A stretch of 64,000 bases of DNA from Bdellovibrionaceae bacterium UBA1609 (GTDB lineage: Bacteria; Bdellovibrionota; Bdellovibrionia; Bdellovibrionales; UBA1609): assembly GCA_002321895.1 (NCBI GenBank), contig DCMZ01000008.1:372001-436000 (forward strand), written 5' to 3'. A program made the position numbers and the translations under genes. Positions 33,495 to 42,438 of the stretch are shown here, in pieces. The notes under the pieces are model-generated. The model was not told the DNA's origin, ran no database searches, and saw only the letters and a program-made list of their open reading frames with translations. Each line of letters begins with the position of its first letter. Within the stretch, counting starts at the first letter, position 1.

Positions 33495-35033
33495 ATGGCA
33501 AATGTTTCTTTTCGTCGTGCACTGGTCAGTGTTTCCAATAAGTCTAACCTCGTTGAATTCATAAAACCTTTGGTCCAACAGGGGCTGGAAGTGGTTTCTA
33601 CGGGTGGCACAGCCAAGATGTTATCAGAAGCGGGAATCCCGGTGACATTGGTTTCTGAACAGACTGGGTTTCCTGAAGTGATGGATGGAAGAGTAAAAAC
33701 CCTACATCCGAAAATTCATATGGGTTTGCTTGCTAGAAGCTATGTAGAAGAAGACTACAAAACGCTGAGCGAGTTTGAATTAGAGCCATTCGACCTGGTC
33801 ATTGGAAACCTCTACCCTTTCGAAGAAGCGGTATTTAAAGGAGTGCAGGGTCAAGACTTAGTCGAGTATATAGACATTGGTGGCCCCTCATTTTTGAGAG
33901 CCGCAGCGAAGTCCTTCGAGAGATTAACCACTGTGGTGGATCCTGAAGACTACGTTGGCGTTCTCGAAGGTCAATTTGAAGGATTAGAGGGTCGAAAAAA
34001 TTTGGCGGCAAAAGTTTTTGCTCATACGGCATCCTATGATTCTCTCATCGCAGAAAAACTACTTTCGAAAGAGAGTCACAGCCCTAAGCAGGTTTCTTTT
34101 GGCGGACACGTAGTCGATGCACTTCGATATGGAGAAAACCCCCAACAAAAGGCCACTTGGTATAGATCAGTGGGTAAATCAAATGGTTTACATAAGGCTC
34201 AAATCATACAGGGTAAGCCATTAAGTTATAACAATTTACTGGATTTAGATGCTGCTGTTCAGACATTACGAGAATTTCAAGAAACTCCAGCATGTGTTTC
34301 CGTAAAACATTTAAATCCCTGTGGTGTCGCCACGGGTACGACTGTGGAAAGTGCCGTTAAGTTATCTCTAAAGGCTGACCCTGTTAGCGTATTTGGCGGA
34401 ATCATTGCTATGAATAGAGCGGTAAATAAGTCGGCAGCGGAACACCTCAGTCAGCTGTTTCTAGAGTGCATAGTAGCTCCGGATTTTGACGCCGAGGCTT
34501 TAACAATTCTAGGAGCAAAGAAAAATCTACGATTATTGAAATGGGAAGATCTTATGCAGAAGCAAGAGGAGTCCTCATTGATACGAAGTATTGATGGTGG
34601 CTTCTTGGTTCAAACAGCTGATGAGGTTGATAGTTGGTCAGAACAATGGCAAGTCATTGGTGAAGAGCCCGATGAGGAAACAAGGCGAGCTCTGACTTTG
34701 GCCTGGAGAGTTTGTGCTCATTTAAAAAGTAATGCCATCGCAATAGCCAATACTGCCTACTCGTTAGGTCTAGGAATGGGCCAAGTCAATCGTGTTGATG
34801 CCGTAGAGCAAGCTATAATAAGGATGAATAAGCACCATTCCTCTGAGGAAAATACCGTGCTTGCTAGCGATGCCTTTTTTCCATTTGCGGATAGCATCGA
34901 GCGAATTAGCCAGGCAGGTATTCGGTGGGTTATTCAGCCTGGTGGCTCTATGCGTGACGATGAAGTTATCACTGCATGTAAAGAGCTAGGGGTGAATATG
35001 GTGCTTACTGGAAAACGGCATTTTCAACATTAG
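33495..35033 (+). CDS. purH: Bifunctional AICAR transformylase / IMP cyclohydrolase
   Basis: PurH performs the last two steps of IMP synthesis. The 512-residue length is typical. The N-terminal IMP cyclohydrolase part shows RALVSVSNKSNL, EVVSTGGTAKML and EVMDGRVKTLHPKIHMG. The C-terminal transformylase part has RYGENPQQKA, SYNNLLDLDAA, the catalytic KHLNPCG block and, near the end, IRWVIQPGGSMRDDEVI. AAAGGAAAA precedes the ATG. Genes behind it are tightly spaced to about 39.2 kb, so it may head that run. Confidence 0.97.
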   Translation: MANVSFRRALVSVSNKSNLVEFIKPLVQQGLEVVSTGGTAKMLSEAGIPVTLVSEQTGFPEVMDGRVKTLHPKIHMGLLARSYVEEDYKTLSEFELEPFDLVIGNLYPFEEAVFKGVQGQDLVEYIDIGGPSFLRAAAKSFERLTTVVDPEDYVGVLEGQFEGLEGRKNLAAKVFAHTASYDSLIAEKLLSKESHSPKQVSFGGHVVDALRYGENPQQKATWYRSVGKSNGLHKAQIIQGKPLSYNNLLDLDAAVQTLREFQETPACVSVKHLNPCGVATGTTVESAVKLSLKADPVSVFGGIIAMNRAVNKSAAEHLSQLFLECIVAPDFDAEALTILGAKKNLRLLKWEDLMQKQEESSLIRSIDGGFLVQTADEVDSWSEQWQVIGEEPDEETRRALTLAWRVCAHLKSNAIAIANTAYSLGLGMGQVNRVDAVEQAIIRMNKHHSSEENTVLASDAFFPFADSIERISQAGIRWVIQPGGSMRDDEVITACKELGVNMVLTGKRHFQH

Positions 35034-35061
35034 TTAAATTGCAGCGAAGGAATTGCATCTC

Positions 35062-36792
35062 ATGAGTACACCATTGTGGTTGATTAGAACCGGTGGAATG
35101 ATCATCGGCCCATTTACGAAAGAAGAAGTGGGTGAGCGAATCTTGACTCGTGAAGTGACGGGGCTCGATGAAGCCGCTCAACCTAAGAGGGTATGGCGAT
35201 CCGTCAGAGAGATAACTGATTTTAGTGAATTTTTAAAGAACCTCGAAGACGGACCGGAAGAAACAACCGGAACTAGCAACGCGACTGATATCGATTTTAC
35301 ACAAACACTTACTTTGGCAACGGATCATGCTGAAGGGGACCTCACTGAAGAGATTCCGGTGAAAGAAATCATCTATCATGATCTCACAGAAGAATTAGAT
35401 CCCATCGCAAAGAACAAAAACTCAGGCCAATCTATTCCCTCATTTGGTGTTGAAGGAAATCCGGCGGCCCATGCTCGAGCGGAACAGGCGGCGAAGCCAT
35501 TGTGGGTCATTGTTGGGTTGGTTGTTTTGATAGTCGCAGGATTTGTTGGATACAGGACCCTGGTTAAGGCGCCTGCAGATAGAAAAAATAGATTTATCGC
35601 TCAAAAAAGGGTTGCCGCGGAGTTTTTAAAGCAAGGTCGTTATAATTTAGCATTGGAAAAGTATGAACAACTGTATGACTCTGATCCTTCAGATAAATCC
35701 ATCTACTTGCAATATGCAACTCTCAAGCTACAGTTGGAAAAAGACACTCTACTTCCCAAAAAGCTCTATGGAAATCTCATTCAAGATCCAGTAAATCCTA
35801 TCCGAGCTCGGGCAAATTTAGGTTTGGGCCTGGCTCACTTAATGGATAATGAATTAGGTTTGGCTGAAAACAGTTTTAGAGAAGCTTTATCAATAGAGCC
35901 AAATCTTCATGCGGGGCATTTGAATCTTGGCATTAAGGAAATGATCAACGGTAATTGGAAAGGGGCTTTGCAGGAATTTTCTCGAGCGGAAAATTTGCAA
36001 AATCGACATCCCATCGTATTGTTGAATCTTATACGGGCCAATGTGGAGATGGTGAAGCTAAGTGGAGGCAATAAGTTTATTAATAAGGCCTATCAAAAAA
36101 TCGGTGCTCTTAAAACTATGGGGACTTTTTATACGCAAGAGGCATTGCTATTCAAAATCTATTTGGATCTATATAGAAAGGCTAATGTGGATACGGAAGC
36201 TTCTTTAAAAGAGTTTTTGGATTCAAATCCTTATATTTCTGAGAACTATAAATACAATGTTTTTGTAAATCAGCAATTTATAGATTGGAAAGCTCTGTCG
36301 TCCTATTGCTCGGAGATCATTGCAAATATCGTTGAATCTCATATAACAAAAGCGTTTGAGGCCTTCTGCCTGGCTAAGTCCGACCAGTTAAGTATTGCAA
36401 AAACAGTCATTGAAGATGCGATAAACAGATCGCCAAGGGATCCTTTGGTGAATTCAGTGTTTTCCTATATTCTGACAAAACTAGGTTTAGATGTTGAATC
36501 TTCAGTTGCTCTTTCAACAGCACTTAGAAATAATTCGAGTGGAGAGTTTGCACTACCGTCCATTTTGAAGGCCAGGCTATGTGCCCGAAGTGGCGATTGG
36601 GATTGCTCAAAAGAAGAGTGGAATAAGGTTCTGCAAAAGCAAGTTGATAATGTGGCGGCTTTAACTGGAATTGGTGAAGCTCATTTGGAGTTGGGTGAGG
36701 GTGATTTATCTCTTCAATTTCTTAATAGAGCAAGGGCTATTGGAGATGATTACGTGCCCCTTCAGGTTCTTCAATCGAAACTAGAGAGGTGA
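35062..36792 (+). CDS. GYF_2-TM-TPR protein
   Basis: The ATG at 35062 (after GAAGGA) gives 576 residues. Residues 3-55 form a GYF_2/DUF4339 domain (PLWLIRTGGMIIGPFTKEEV). An acidic linker leads to one membrane segment (about 147-166, VIVGLVVLIVAGF). The remainder is made of TPR repeats in the periplasm (for example ARANLGLGLAHLMDNELGLA and HLNLGIKEMINGNWKGAL). This puts a cytoplasmic peptide-binding module and a periplasmic scaffold on either side of the inner membrane. GYF modules also occur in GltJ of the Myxococcus gliding machine, and another GYF protein precedes the Agl/Glt-like cluster at 44.5 kb. The domain order is clear; the function is inferred. Confidence 0.78.
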   Translation: MSTPLWLIRTGGMIIGPFTKEEVGERILTREVTGLDEAAQPKRVWRSVREITDFSEFLKNLEDGPEETTGTSNATDIDFTQTLTLATDHAEGDLTEEIPVKEIIYHDLTEELDPIAKNKNSGQSIPSFGVEGNPAAHARAEQAAKPLWVIVGLVVLIVAGFVGYRTLVKAPADRKNRFIAQKRVAAEFLKQGRYNLALEKYEQLYDSDPSDKSIYLQYATLKLQLEKDTLLPKKLYGNLIQDPVNPIRARANLGLGLAHLMDNELGLAENSFREALSIEPNLHAGHLNLGIKEMINGNWKGALQEFSRAENLQNRHPIVLLNLIRANVEMVKLSGGNKFINKAYQKIGALKTMGTFYTQEALLFKIYLDLYRKANVDTEASLKEFLDSNPYISENYKYNVFVNQQFIDWKALSSYCSEIIANIVESHITKAFEAFCLAKSDQLSIAKTVIEDAINRSPRDPLVNSVFSYILTKLGLDVESSVALSTALRNNSSGEFALPSILKARLCARSGDWDCSKEEWNKVLQKQVDNVAALTGIGEAHLELGEGDLSLQFLNRARAIGDDYVPLQVLQSKLER

Positions 36793-36795
36793 ATT

Positions 36796-37545
36796 GTGCG
36801 GCATCTCACCATCTTATTCATTTTCATAATACCATTTGTATGTTTGGCACAAGAGGAAGAAACCGAAGAATCAAAGGAAAAGGAATCTCAAGAGGTTGAG
36901 CTTGAGATCTCAAAGTACAATATAGGTAGTATTTTTAGATCCAACAAGAATAGTAGTCTTCCAAGAGAAGTCATTGATTACGTCGAGAAAATTTATATTC
37001 AGGATTATAAAAGACAAGATGCTGTTCGGACAGAATCCATGTCTAAAGCGGAAATGATAGGGCAATTTCGTAGACAAATATTAGAAGTGAGTGTCTTGTT
37101 TCGTAATATCGATACCTTTTTTGAGAAGCCGCTTTATTTTAATTTAAACCAAGGTGGTGGTTCTATCAATCTCAGTGAACAGCTTGGTTCTAAGTCTGGT
37201 AGGTTTAATATACGCATGATTGCAAAAAAGCCCGAGAATGTTGATGATATGGCTGACTTTAAGAGTAACGTGAGAGTGTTATTTTTAAGTAATTCTATTA
37301 AACGGGATGCGGCTGGAGTTCAGTGGGGAACGGGTTGTGATGTGTTTTTTGATATCTCTCGTTTTTTCAAGAAATCACTGATGACTGAAGAGGGTGTTAT
37401 ATTTTCAACGGTCTCAGATCAACACATCTCCGCTCTTGCCGGACGATTTATATTTTTCTACACTCATTTGAATGACGTTTATATGTCGATGGTGAGTTTT
37501 GTGGATCCCACAAAATCCGAATTACAATGTGCAAGCTATAATTGA
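36796..37545 (+). CDS. Secreted protein of unknown function
   Basis: The 249-residue product begins with GTG 3 bases after the GYF-TPR gene, has a signal peptide (about 1-19, ending CLAQ) and a very acidic start to the mature chain (EEETEESKEKE). The rest is mixed alpha/beta with strands such as GRFNIRMIAKKP. Two Cys (near GTGCDVF and close to the end) may pair. No family is recognised. It is probably co-expressed with the GYF-TM-TPR protein and may be its periplasmic partner. Confidence 0.6.
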   Translation: MRHLTILFIFIIPFVCLAQEEETEESKEKESQEVELEISKYNIGSIFRSNKNSSLPREVIDYVEKIYIQDYKRQDAVRTESMSKAEMIGQFRRQILEVSVLFRNIDTFFEKPLYFNLNQGGGSINLSEQLGSKSGRFNIRMIAKKPENVDDMADFKSNVRVLFLSNSIKRDAAGVQWGTGCDVFFDISRFFKKSLMTEEGVIFSTVSDQHISALAGRFIFFYTHLNDVYMSMVSFVDPTKSELQCASYN

Positions 37546-37553
37546 GGATTGCT

Positions 37554-38531
37554 ATGAGTAAAGTTTTTGTAAAAGATCTAATCGATAAGCAGGCCATTGA
37601 TACCCATTTTTTGGTGAGTCAGAAGAATAAAATGACCGATAAAAATGGAAAGCCTTTTATGATAGTCCATCTTTCAGATCGGTCGGGAACTATACATGGT
37701 ATGCTTTGGGAAAAAGTAGATGCCTGGGATAAAGAGATCGTCGAAGGGCAGATTTTTAAAATCAAAGGAAGTGTGCAGACCTACCAAGGTAAACTTCAGT
37801 TGGTGTTAAACTCAGCGGTACGCGCTAACTCGGATGATGTTGATATGTCTAATTTTGTTAAATCAATTGGGCAAGATCCAAATCAATTGTTGGAGAAGGT
37901 GAATGGATATGTTTCCTCCCTTGAAGACGATCGAATCAAACAGCTGTTGCAAAACACTTTGTCAGATGAGCTAGTCAAGACACGGATAGTTCAGTATCCG
38001 GCGGCAAAAACCATCCACCATGCTTCCATTGGTGGATTGATAGAACACATTACATCTATCTGCGGTGTGATGGATTTTCTCGCCACCCACTATAAAATCC
38101 TAAATCGGGACCTTTTAATCTTCGGAGCCATTTATCATGATATTGGTAAATTGTATGAGCTGAAAGTGGAAGGTGGTTTTGGATATACCGATCGAGGACG
38201 TTTAGTGGGTCATATGCAGATCGCCTGTGAAATGGTGGGGAAGTACTCCGAGGGTATAGATGGGTTTGATGACACTCTTAAAGATAAACTTATTCATATC
38301 ATCTTAAGCCACCACGGTCGTTTAGAGTATGGATCTCCCAAGCGGCCCAAATTTTTGGAAGCTTTAGTCGTTGCAATGATTGATGATTTAGACTCCAAGA
38401 TCGACTCCATTTCGGGATTGATGCAAGCGGAGCTAGGAACAGGTGAAAGTTGGACTCGCTATAGTCATCAATATGATCGGTATTTCTTTTTAGATCCTTT
38501 GAAAGAACAATTGGATAAGGAAGAGAAGTAA
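37554..38531 (+). CDS. YhaM-like HD-domain 3'-5' exonuclease
   Basis: The ATG at 37554 has GAGGA upstream and gives 325 residues. The N-terminal 100 residues form an OB-fold (IVHLSDRSGTIHGMLW, IFKIKGSVQTYQGKLQLV), and the C-terminal part is an HD domain with the metal motif: HHASIGGLIEHI, then the HD pair in GAIYHDIGKLYEL and a later ILSHHGRLEYGSP. This is the layout of YhaM/CbfA-type exoribonucleases, which trim RNA 3' ends. Its stop overlaps the start of the next gene by one base. Confidence 0.88.
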   Translation: MSKVFVKDLIDKQAIDTHFLVSQKNKMTDKNGKPFMIVHLSDRSGTIHGMLWEKVDAWDKEIVEGQIFKIKGSVQTYQGKLQLVLNSAVRANSDDVDMSNFVKSIGQDPNQLLEKVNGYVSSLEDDRIKQLLQNTLSDELVKTRIVQYPAAKTIHHASIGGLIEHITSICGVMDFLATHYKILNRDLLIFGAIYHDIGKLYELKVEGGFGYTDRGRLVGHMQIACEMVGKYSEGIDGFDDTLKDKLIHIILSHHGRLEYGSPKRPKFLEALVVAMIDDLDSKIDSISGLMQAELGTGESWTRYSHQYDRYFFLDPLKEQLDKEEK

Positions 38532-39184
38532 TGTCTCTTACGGTGGTGAGTACTCCCATTGGTAACCCTGAGGATATTTCTAAACACGCTCTTCAAGCTA
38601 TAGAGCAAGCCAGTCTCGTGATTGGAGAAGAAAAGAAAGTCACACTTAAATTTTTAAAGTCTGTTCAGCTTACTGGGCGACCGGTTGAACTTCTTAATGA
38701 ACATTCTGATGCGGAAGATCTAAATTTCCTACTAGAAAAGTGTAAATCAGAGAATGTAGCTCTTGTCTCTGATTGTGGCACACCAGGATTTTGTGACCCA
38801 GGTGCAGACTTGGTAAACCTATGTCATAAACACAATGTGAGTGTTCAAGTGGCTCCCGGAGCTTCGAGCCTAATGGCTTTATTGGCTCTTGCCGGACTCC
38901 GCCTGGATCAGTTTTTGTTTCGTGGATTTCTGCCAGCCAATAATGAAAAACGAAATCGAGCTTGGGCAGAACTAAAAAAAATAAAGTGGCCTATCGTAAT
39001 TATGGATACCCCTTATCGATTGGATAAAACACTAAGTGAATTGAAACAGAACTTTGCCAATCAGCAATTAGTTGTGGGTTATCGTTTGACCTTTCCCGAT
39101 CAAGAGTTATTTCGTGGCAGCCCGAAGGCGGCCCACACCCACTTCGAAGGGAAAAAGGGTGAATTCATTCTTTTAGTCCATTAG
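38531..39184 (+). CDS. Short RsmI-like SAM-dependent methylase
   Basis: The 217-residue protein has the tetrapyrrole-methylase fold of RsmI (16S rRNA C1402 2'-O-methyltransferase): the start VVSTPIGNPEDIS, SDCGTPGFCDPG (SAM loop), APGASSLMALLALAGL and FRGFLPANNEKR. It is about 60 residues shorter than usual RsmI (about 280), and the conserved EDTR block is replaced by GEEKKVT. It may be a divergent RsmI or a paralogue with another target; a full-length rsmI elsewhere in the genome would decide. It shares one base with the YhaM-like gene, linking two RNA-related functions. Confidence 0.75.
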   Translation: MSLTVVSTPIGNPEDISKHALQAIEQASLVIGEEKKVTLKFLKSVQLTGRPVELLNEHSDAEDLNFLLEKCKSENVALVSDCGTPGFCDPGADLVNLCHKHNVSVQVAPGASSLMALLALAGLRLDQFLFRGFLPANNEKRNRAWAELKKIKWPIVIMDTPYRLDKTLSELKQNFANQQLVVGYRLTFPDQELFRGSPKAAHTHFEGKKGEFILLVH

Positions 39185-39341
39185 TGGCTCTTCGCAGACT
39201 TAATGGCAGCGGCTCGAAATTGGAACGCGCGCGAAAATTGTCGCCCCATTGTAGTATTTTCCTGGGAGATACCCTTTAAAGGGAGGGTACTTAGGGCAAA
39301 AATGGACCTAAATTTGCTCTATCTGATTCTTGAGGAGTCCT

Positions 39342-39941
39342 ATGAAGCCCTTAGTCGCTTTTAGTTTTTTGGTTTTACTATCTCTAGAGTCCCTTGGAAC
39401 TCAGGTGATTTTGGCCTCGAGACAGACCACCGAAGAGCAGCAAGCTCTGGCGGACATCACTTCCTTTGTGGAGATAGAGGCCACTGACGGGGAGCCTATG
39501 GCCACCTATCGAGCAGGGTTTCTAACTCGAGTGAGAGACGAAGATGTAATGGATAACGAACCCTTGCGGGAGGCCCTAGTAAAGGCTTCTCAATCAGACG
39601 CTTGCATTTATCAAAAGGAAAACATTGCCCCCGCTGCCAATGGCAAGTTTGGGTGTGTGGTTCTTCATAAAGATGGACCTGAGATTCAGTTGCTCTATTT
39701 AGCTATGGATGTGGACTTTTCCAATGAAGAGCGGCATATCTATCGGGGTGAATTTTCCTTTCCTGAACCTTCAAATCAAAGAATTTTTGATGGGGCTAAA
39801 GAACAGCTCATCCAATCGGTGATTGACCCTGCGCGCCCATTGCACACGGTTGTTTTATCTTGGCTAGAAGATTCCAGTCCCGTTCGATTTGGAAGAGGAA
39901 CAGATCGGTTTCAAAACGGTTTCAAAGGATACACTCAGTAG
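39342..39941 (+). CDS. Secreted protein of unknown function
   Basis: The ATG at 39342 follows TGAGGAG and gives 199 residues with a signal peptide (about 1-19, ending ESLG). The mature chain has two Cys (SDACIYQ and FGCVVLHKDG), likely a disulphide, and a beta-rich end. I recognise no family. A 12-base palindrome, CCCTTTAAAGGG, lies upstream at 39272-39283. It is followed 51 bases later by the Nudix gene. Confidence 0.55.
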   Translation: MKPLVAFSFLVLLSLESLGTQVILASRQTTEEQQALADITSFVEIEATDGEPMATYRAGFLTRVRDEDVMDNEPLREALVKASQSDACIYQKENIAPAANGKFGCVVLHKDGPEIQLLYLAMDVDFSNEERHIYRGEFSFPEPSNQRIFDGAKEQLIQSVIDPARPLHTVVLSWLEDSSPVRFGRGTDRFQNGFKGYTQ

Positions 39942-39992
39942 CTATTGCTCCCATTCTGGTTTCAGTTTATGGTCGGAGTAGTAGGTGCGGTT

Positions 39993-40589
39993 ATGAGTGA
40001 TAGCGAATCAAAAAGCGATAGAGAAAAGGATCTCAAAGAGAGATGGAAAGTGCTCGATTCTGAAGAGCTATTGAAATTAGGCTATTTTAGAATCCGAAAA
40101 GACCGTTGTGAGTTACCTGACGGTCGAATCATGCCGGCCTATTATGTGGTGGAGTTCAACAACTGGGTACAGATGCTAAGTATTACCAGTAATAAACAAA
40201 TGATCTTAGTGGAGCAATACCGTCACGCCACGGGGGAAAGCTATTTAGAGCTTCCTGGTGGCAGTAGCGAACCTCAAAACGGTGAAGATGAAGCCACCTC
40301 AGCTTTGAGAGAGTTGGAAGAAGAAACGGGGTATACGGGTAAAGTTGAGTTTCTATGTCTGCATGAGCCCAATCCAGCTCTCCAAAGCAATCAAGTTCAA
40401 GTTTATTTGGCGACGGGTTGTGAAAAGGTACACGAACAACAGCTAGATCCCTATGAGGATATAAATGTCCTGTTAAAACCTGTTCCTGAAGTCTATAAAA
40501 TGGCCGAGGCTGGTATTTTTAAGCACAGTCTGTTTTTAGCCACTCTCATGTTGGCTCGTCCAAAGCTCATCGAACTAGGTCTTCTCTAA
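39993..40589 (+). CDS. Nudix hydrolase, ADP-ribose pyrophosphatase-like
   Basis: I use the ATG at 39993 (TAGGTG upstream), giving 198 residues. The Nudix box is recognisable: GGSSEPQNGEDEATSALREL with RELEEETGY after it; two extra residues sit in its first loop compared with the MutT spacing. The N-terminal beta strands and the ILVEQYRHA block match the ADP-ribose/nucleotide-sugar pyrophosphatase (NudF-like) group, which cleaves ADP-ribose to AMP and ribose-5-phosphate. The substrate is not certain from sequence. Confidence 0.85.
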   Translation: MSDSESKSDREKDLKERWKVLDSEELLKLGYFRIRKDRCELPDGRIMPAYYVVEFNNWVQMLSITSNKQMILVEQYRHATGESYLELPGGSSEPQNGEDEATSALRELEEETGYTGKVEFLCLHEPNPALQSNQVQVYLATGCEKVHEQQLDPYEDINVLLKPVPEVYKMAEAGIFKHSLFLATLMLARPKLIELGLL

Positions 40590-40606
40590 AAGTGTGTCCG
40601 TACCTT

Positions 40607-41311
40607 TTAAAAATCGAACTTTAACTCAATCGTTGGTGTGTCTTCGGAGACAGCTTCTCTTCCTGAATGAGTGGAGTCCATATAGATCATTTTGACTTGG
40701 GGAAACAAATTTTGAACCACGTTGATGTTTACGGGCTCATTTTCAAAAAACCAGATGGTGGAATGATCTTTCTCCAGCTGCGCGAATACTTCCGCTTTAA
40801 ATACGGAATCTCGGATGGCTGTGGTCGGTTTCAACATTAAAAGGTGGTCTTCATCTAAGGGGAAGTTGTTGCTGAGTAGAGACTTTTTGGTGCTTTCACC
40901 CATCCGATGCTGATCTCTGCCGGTGAGGTAAATTATTTTTGCACCTCTTTTGTGCAGTTCATTGACATAGTCGATAGCCCCTTCATAAGGTTCATCTATA
41001 TGTAGGAACTCTCCACTGAAAAAGTGTTTCATCCAGAACTCACGGACACTTTCAAAAAAATCAATGGTGCCAGTGACTTGATGTCGACTCAAAGCTTGTT
41101 TAATACCCCAATCCTGAGGTTCCACGATCACTTCTCGGAGCATTTCAGACGATGCGCCAAAGGTTTTTGCTTCCGGTGACTGGTCTGGGTACATACGCAA
41201 AATATGCTGAGTTCTTGGGCTGACATTGAATAGGGTGGAGTCCAGGTCGAAAACACATAGGACCTGGTCGGATTGTTTCTCAATATCTTCAATAACTTGC
41301 TTTAATGGCAT
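40607..41311 (-). CDS. HAD-superfamily hydrolase
   Basis: The ATG at 41311 (AGGAA upstream) gives 234 residues; an upstream start would add a poor extension. HAD motif I is FDLDSTLF (Asp nucleophile and acid), motif II is IIYLTGRDQ (Thr), and FENEPVNI probably carries the acidic motif IV. The cap is small and helical. No signal peptide, so a cytoplasmic phosphatase is likely; the substrate is unknown. The gene is convergent with the Nudix gene and divergent from phnD. Confidence 0.78.
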   Translation of the reverse strand: MPLKQVIEDIEKQSDQVLCVFDLDSTLFNVSPRTQHILRMYPDQSPEAKTFGASSEMLREVIVEPQDWGIKQALSRHQVTGTIDFFESVREFWMKHFFSGEFLHIDEPYEGAIDYVNELHKRGAKIIYLTGRDQHRMGESTKKSLLSNNFPLDEDHLLMLKPTTAIRDSVFKAEVFAQLEKDHSTIWFFENEPVNINVVQNLFPQVKMIYMDSTHSGREAVSEDTPTIELKFDF

Positions 41312-41451
41312 AGCAGTTCCTACCAAATTTAAAAGGGGCTGTCGCTCTCCGTTGGCTTGGCTGCATTGCAAAAATTAGAATTTCATGAGCCTATGATCTC
41401 TGAAATATTTTACGAATTGTCTCTTCTCTGTAAATCCATTGGGGGCTCAGC

Positions 41452-41480
41452 TTGACATTGGCAGTACCAAACCCGATAGT
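41452..41480 (+). promoter_or_regulatory. Strong promoter of phnDCE
   Basis: A consensus -35 box TTGACA (41452-41457), a 17-base spacer and GATAGT (41475-41480) give the best sigma-70 promoter in the window. The transcript would start near 41487, about 32 bases before the phnD ATG, which has GAAGGAG upstream. Confidence 0.6.
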
Positions 41481-41518
41481 GGCGCCAAAACCGACTCTAG
41501 AAGATCGAAGGAGCTCAA

Positions 41519-42430
41519 ATGCGTCAATTCAAATTACTCGTATTACTTGTAATTATAGGTATTTTCAGTGTTTCTTGCACGCGGGACAAAGGGCCTCTTG
41601 GTTCGGAAACAAACCCCGTAAAATTCTTTTTTGTTCCTTCGGTGGATGCAAAAGTTCTGACTGAAAAAACCAAGCACCTTAAAACCTATCTAGAGCAAAA
41701 CACTAAGTACAAATTCAAGATTCAAGTTCCAACAAGTTTTGTGGCTGTGGTGGAAGCGTTTGGTACAAGCCGCGCTGATGTGGCTTCTGTTAACACTTTC
41801 GGCTACATCTTGGCTCACGAGAAATACGGCGCTGAGGCTCTTCTAACCGTAGAGCGTTTTGGTCACACGGATTACAAGGGTCAGTTTATTACCCGTTCAG
41901 ATAGCAAGATTTCTAGTATCTCAGATATCGCCGGTAAAAAGATTGCTTATGTGGACCCAGCTTCAACAAGTGGTTATTTACTTCCAGCAACAATGTTGAA
42001 AAAAGCCAGCATCAAGCCCGCTGAGATGATGTTTGCCACTCGTCACGATAACGTAGTTACTATGGTTCGTGAGCGTCAGGTGGATGTAGGTGCTACATTT
42101 TATTCACCACCTGAAGAGGGAAAAATTCAAGATGCTCGCCGCTTGGTGCTGACTCAGTTTCCTGAAATTGAAAAAGAAGTAAAAATTCTTGAGCTTACAG
42201 ATGCCATTCCTAATGACCCTATCGTTTTCCGTAAAGGTATGCCGGCTGAAATGAAAACGGAAATCCAAGAAGCACTTTTGGCCTATGTGGGTACTGAGGA
42301 GGGGAAAGCCAACTTCCACGAAATGTATGGCGTGACTAACTTCACTAAAGCCACTGACAAAAATTATGATGGTGTTCGCGAGATTCTTAAATCTCTTGGC
42401 AAAAGCGCTTCTGACTTAGTGAAAAAATAG
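41519..42430 (+). CDS. phnD: Phosphonate/phosphite ABC transporter substrate-binding lipoprotein
   Basis: The 303-residue protein is a PhnD-family periplasmic binding protein attached as a lipoprotein (signal ending SVSC, Cys20). Family features are the VPSVDAK start, TSFVAVVEAFGTSRADVASVN (ligand-binding cleft), the FITRSDSKISSISDIAGKKI block, and VDPASTSGYLLPA, the conserved loop that grips the phosphonate group. It is the first gene of phnD-phnC-phnE. The natural ligand may be a phosphonate, phosphite or methylphosphonate. Confidence 0.92.
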   Translation: MRQFKLLVLLVIIGIFSVSCTRDKGPLGSETNPVKFFFVPSVDAKVLTEKTKHLKTYLEQNTKYKFKIQVPTSFVAVVEAFGTSRADVASVNTFGYILAHEKYGAEALLTVERFGHTDYKGQFITRSDSKISSISDIAGKKIAYVDPASTSGYLLPATMLKKASIKPAEMMFATRHDNVVTMVRERQVDVGATFYSPPEEGKIQDARRLVLTQFPEIEKEVKILELTDAIPNDPIVFRKGMPAEMKTEIQEALLAYVGTEEGKANFHEMYGVTNFTKATDKNYDGVREILKSLGKSASDLVKK

Positions 42431-42438
42431 TTGCCGAC

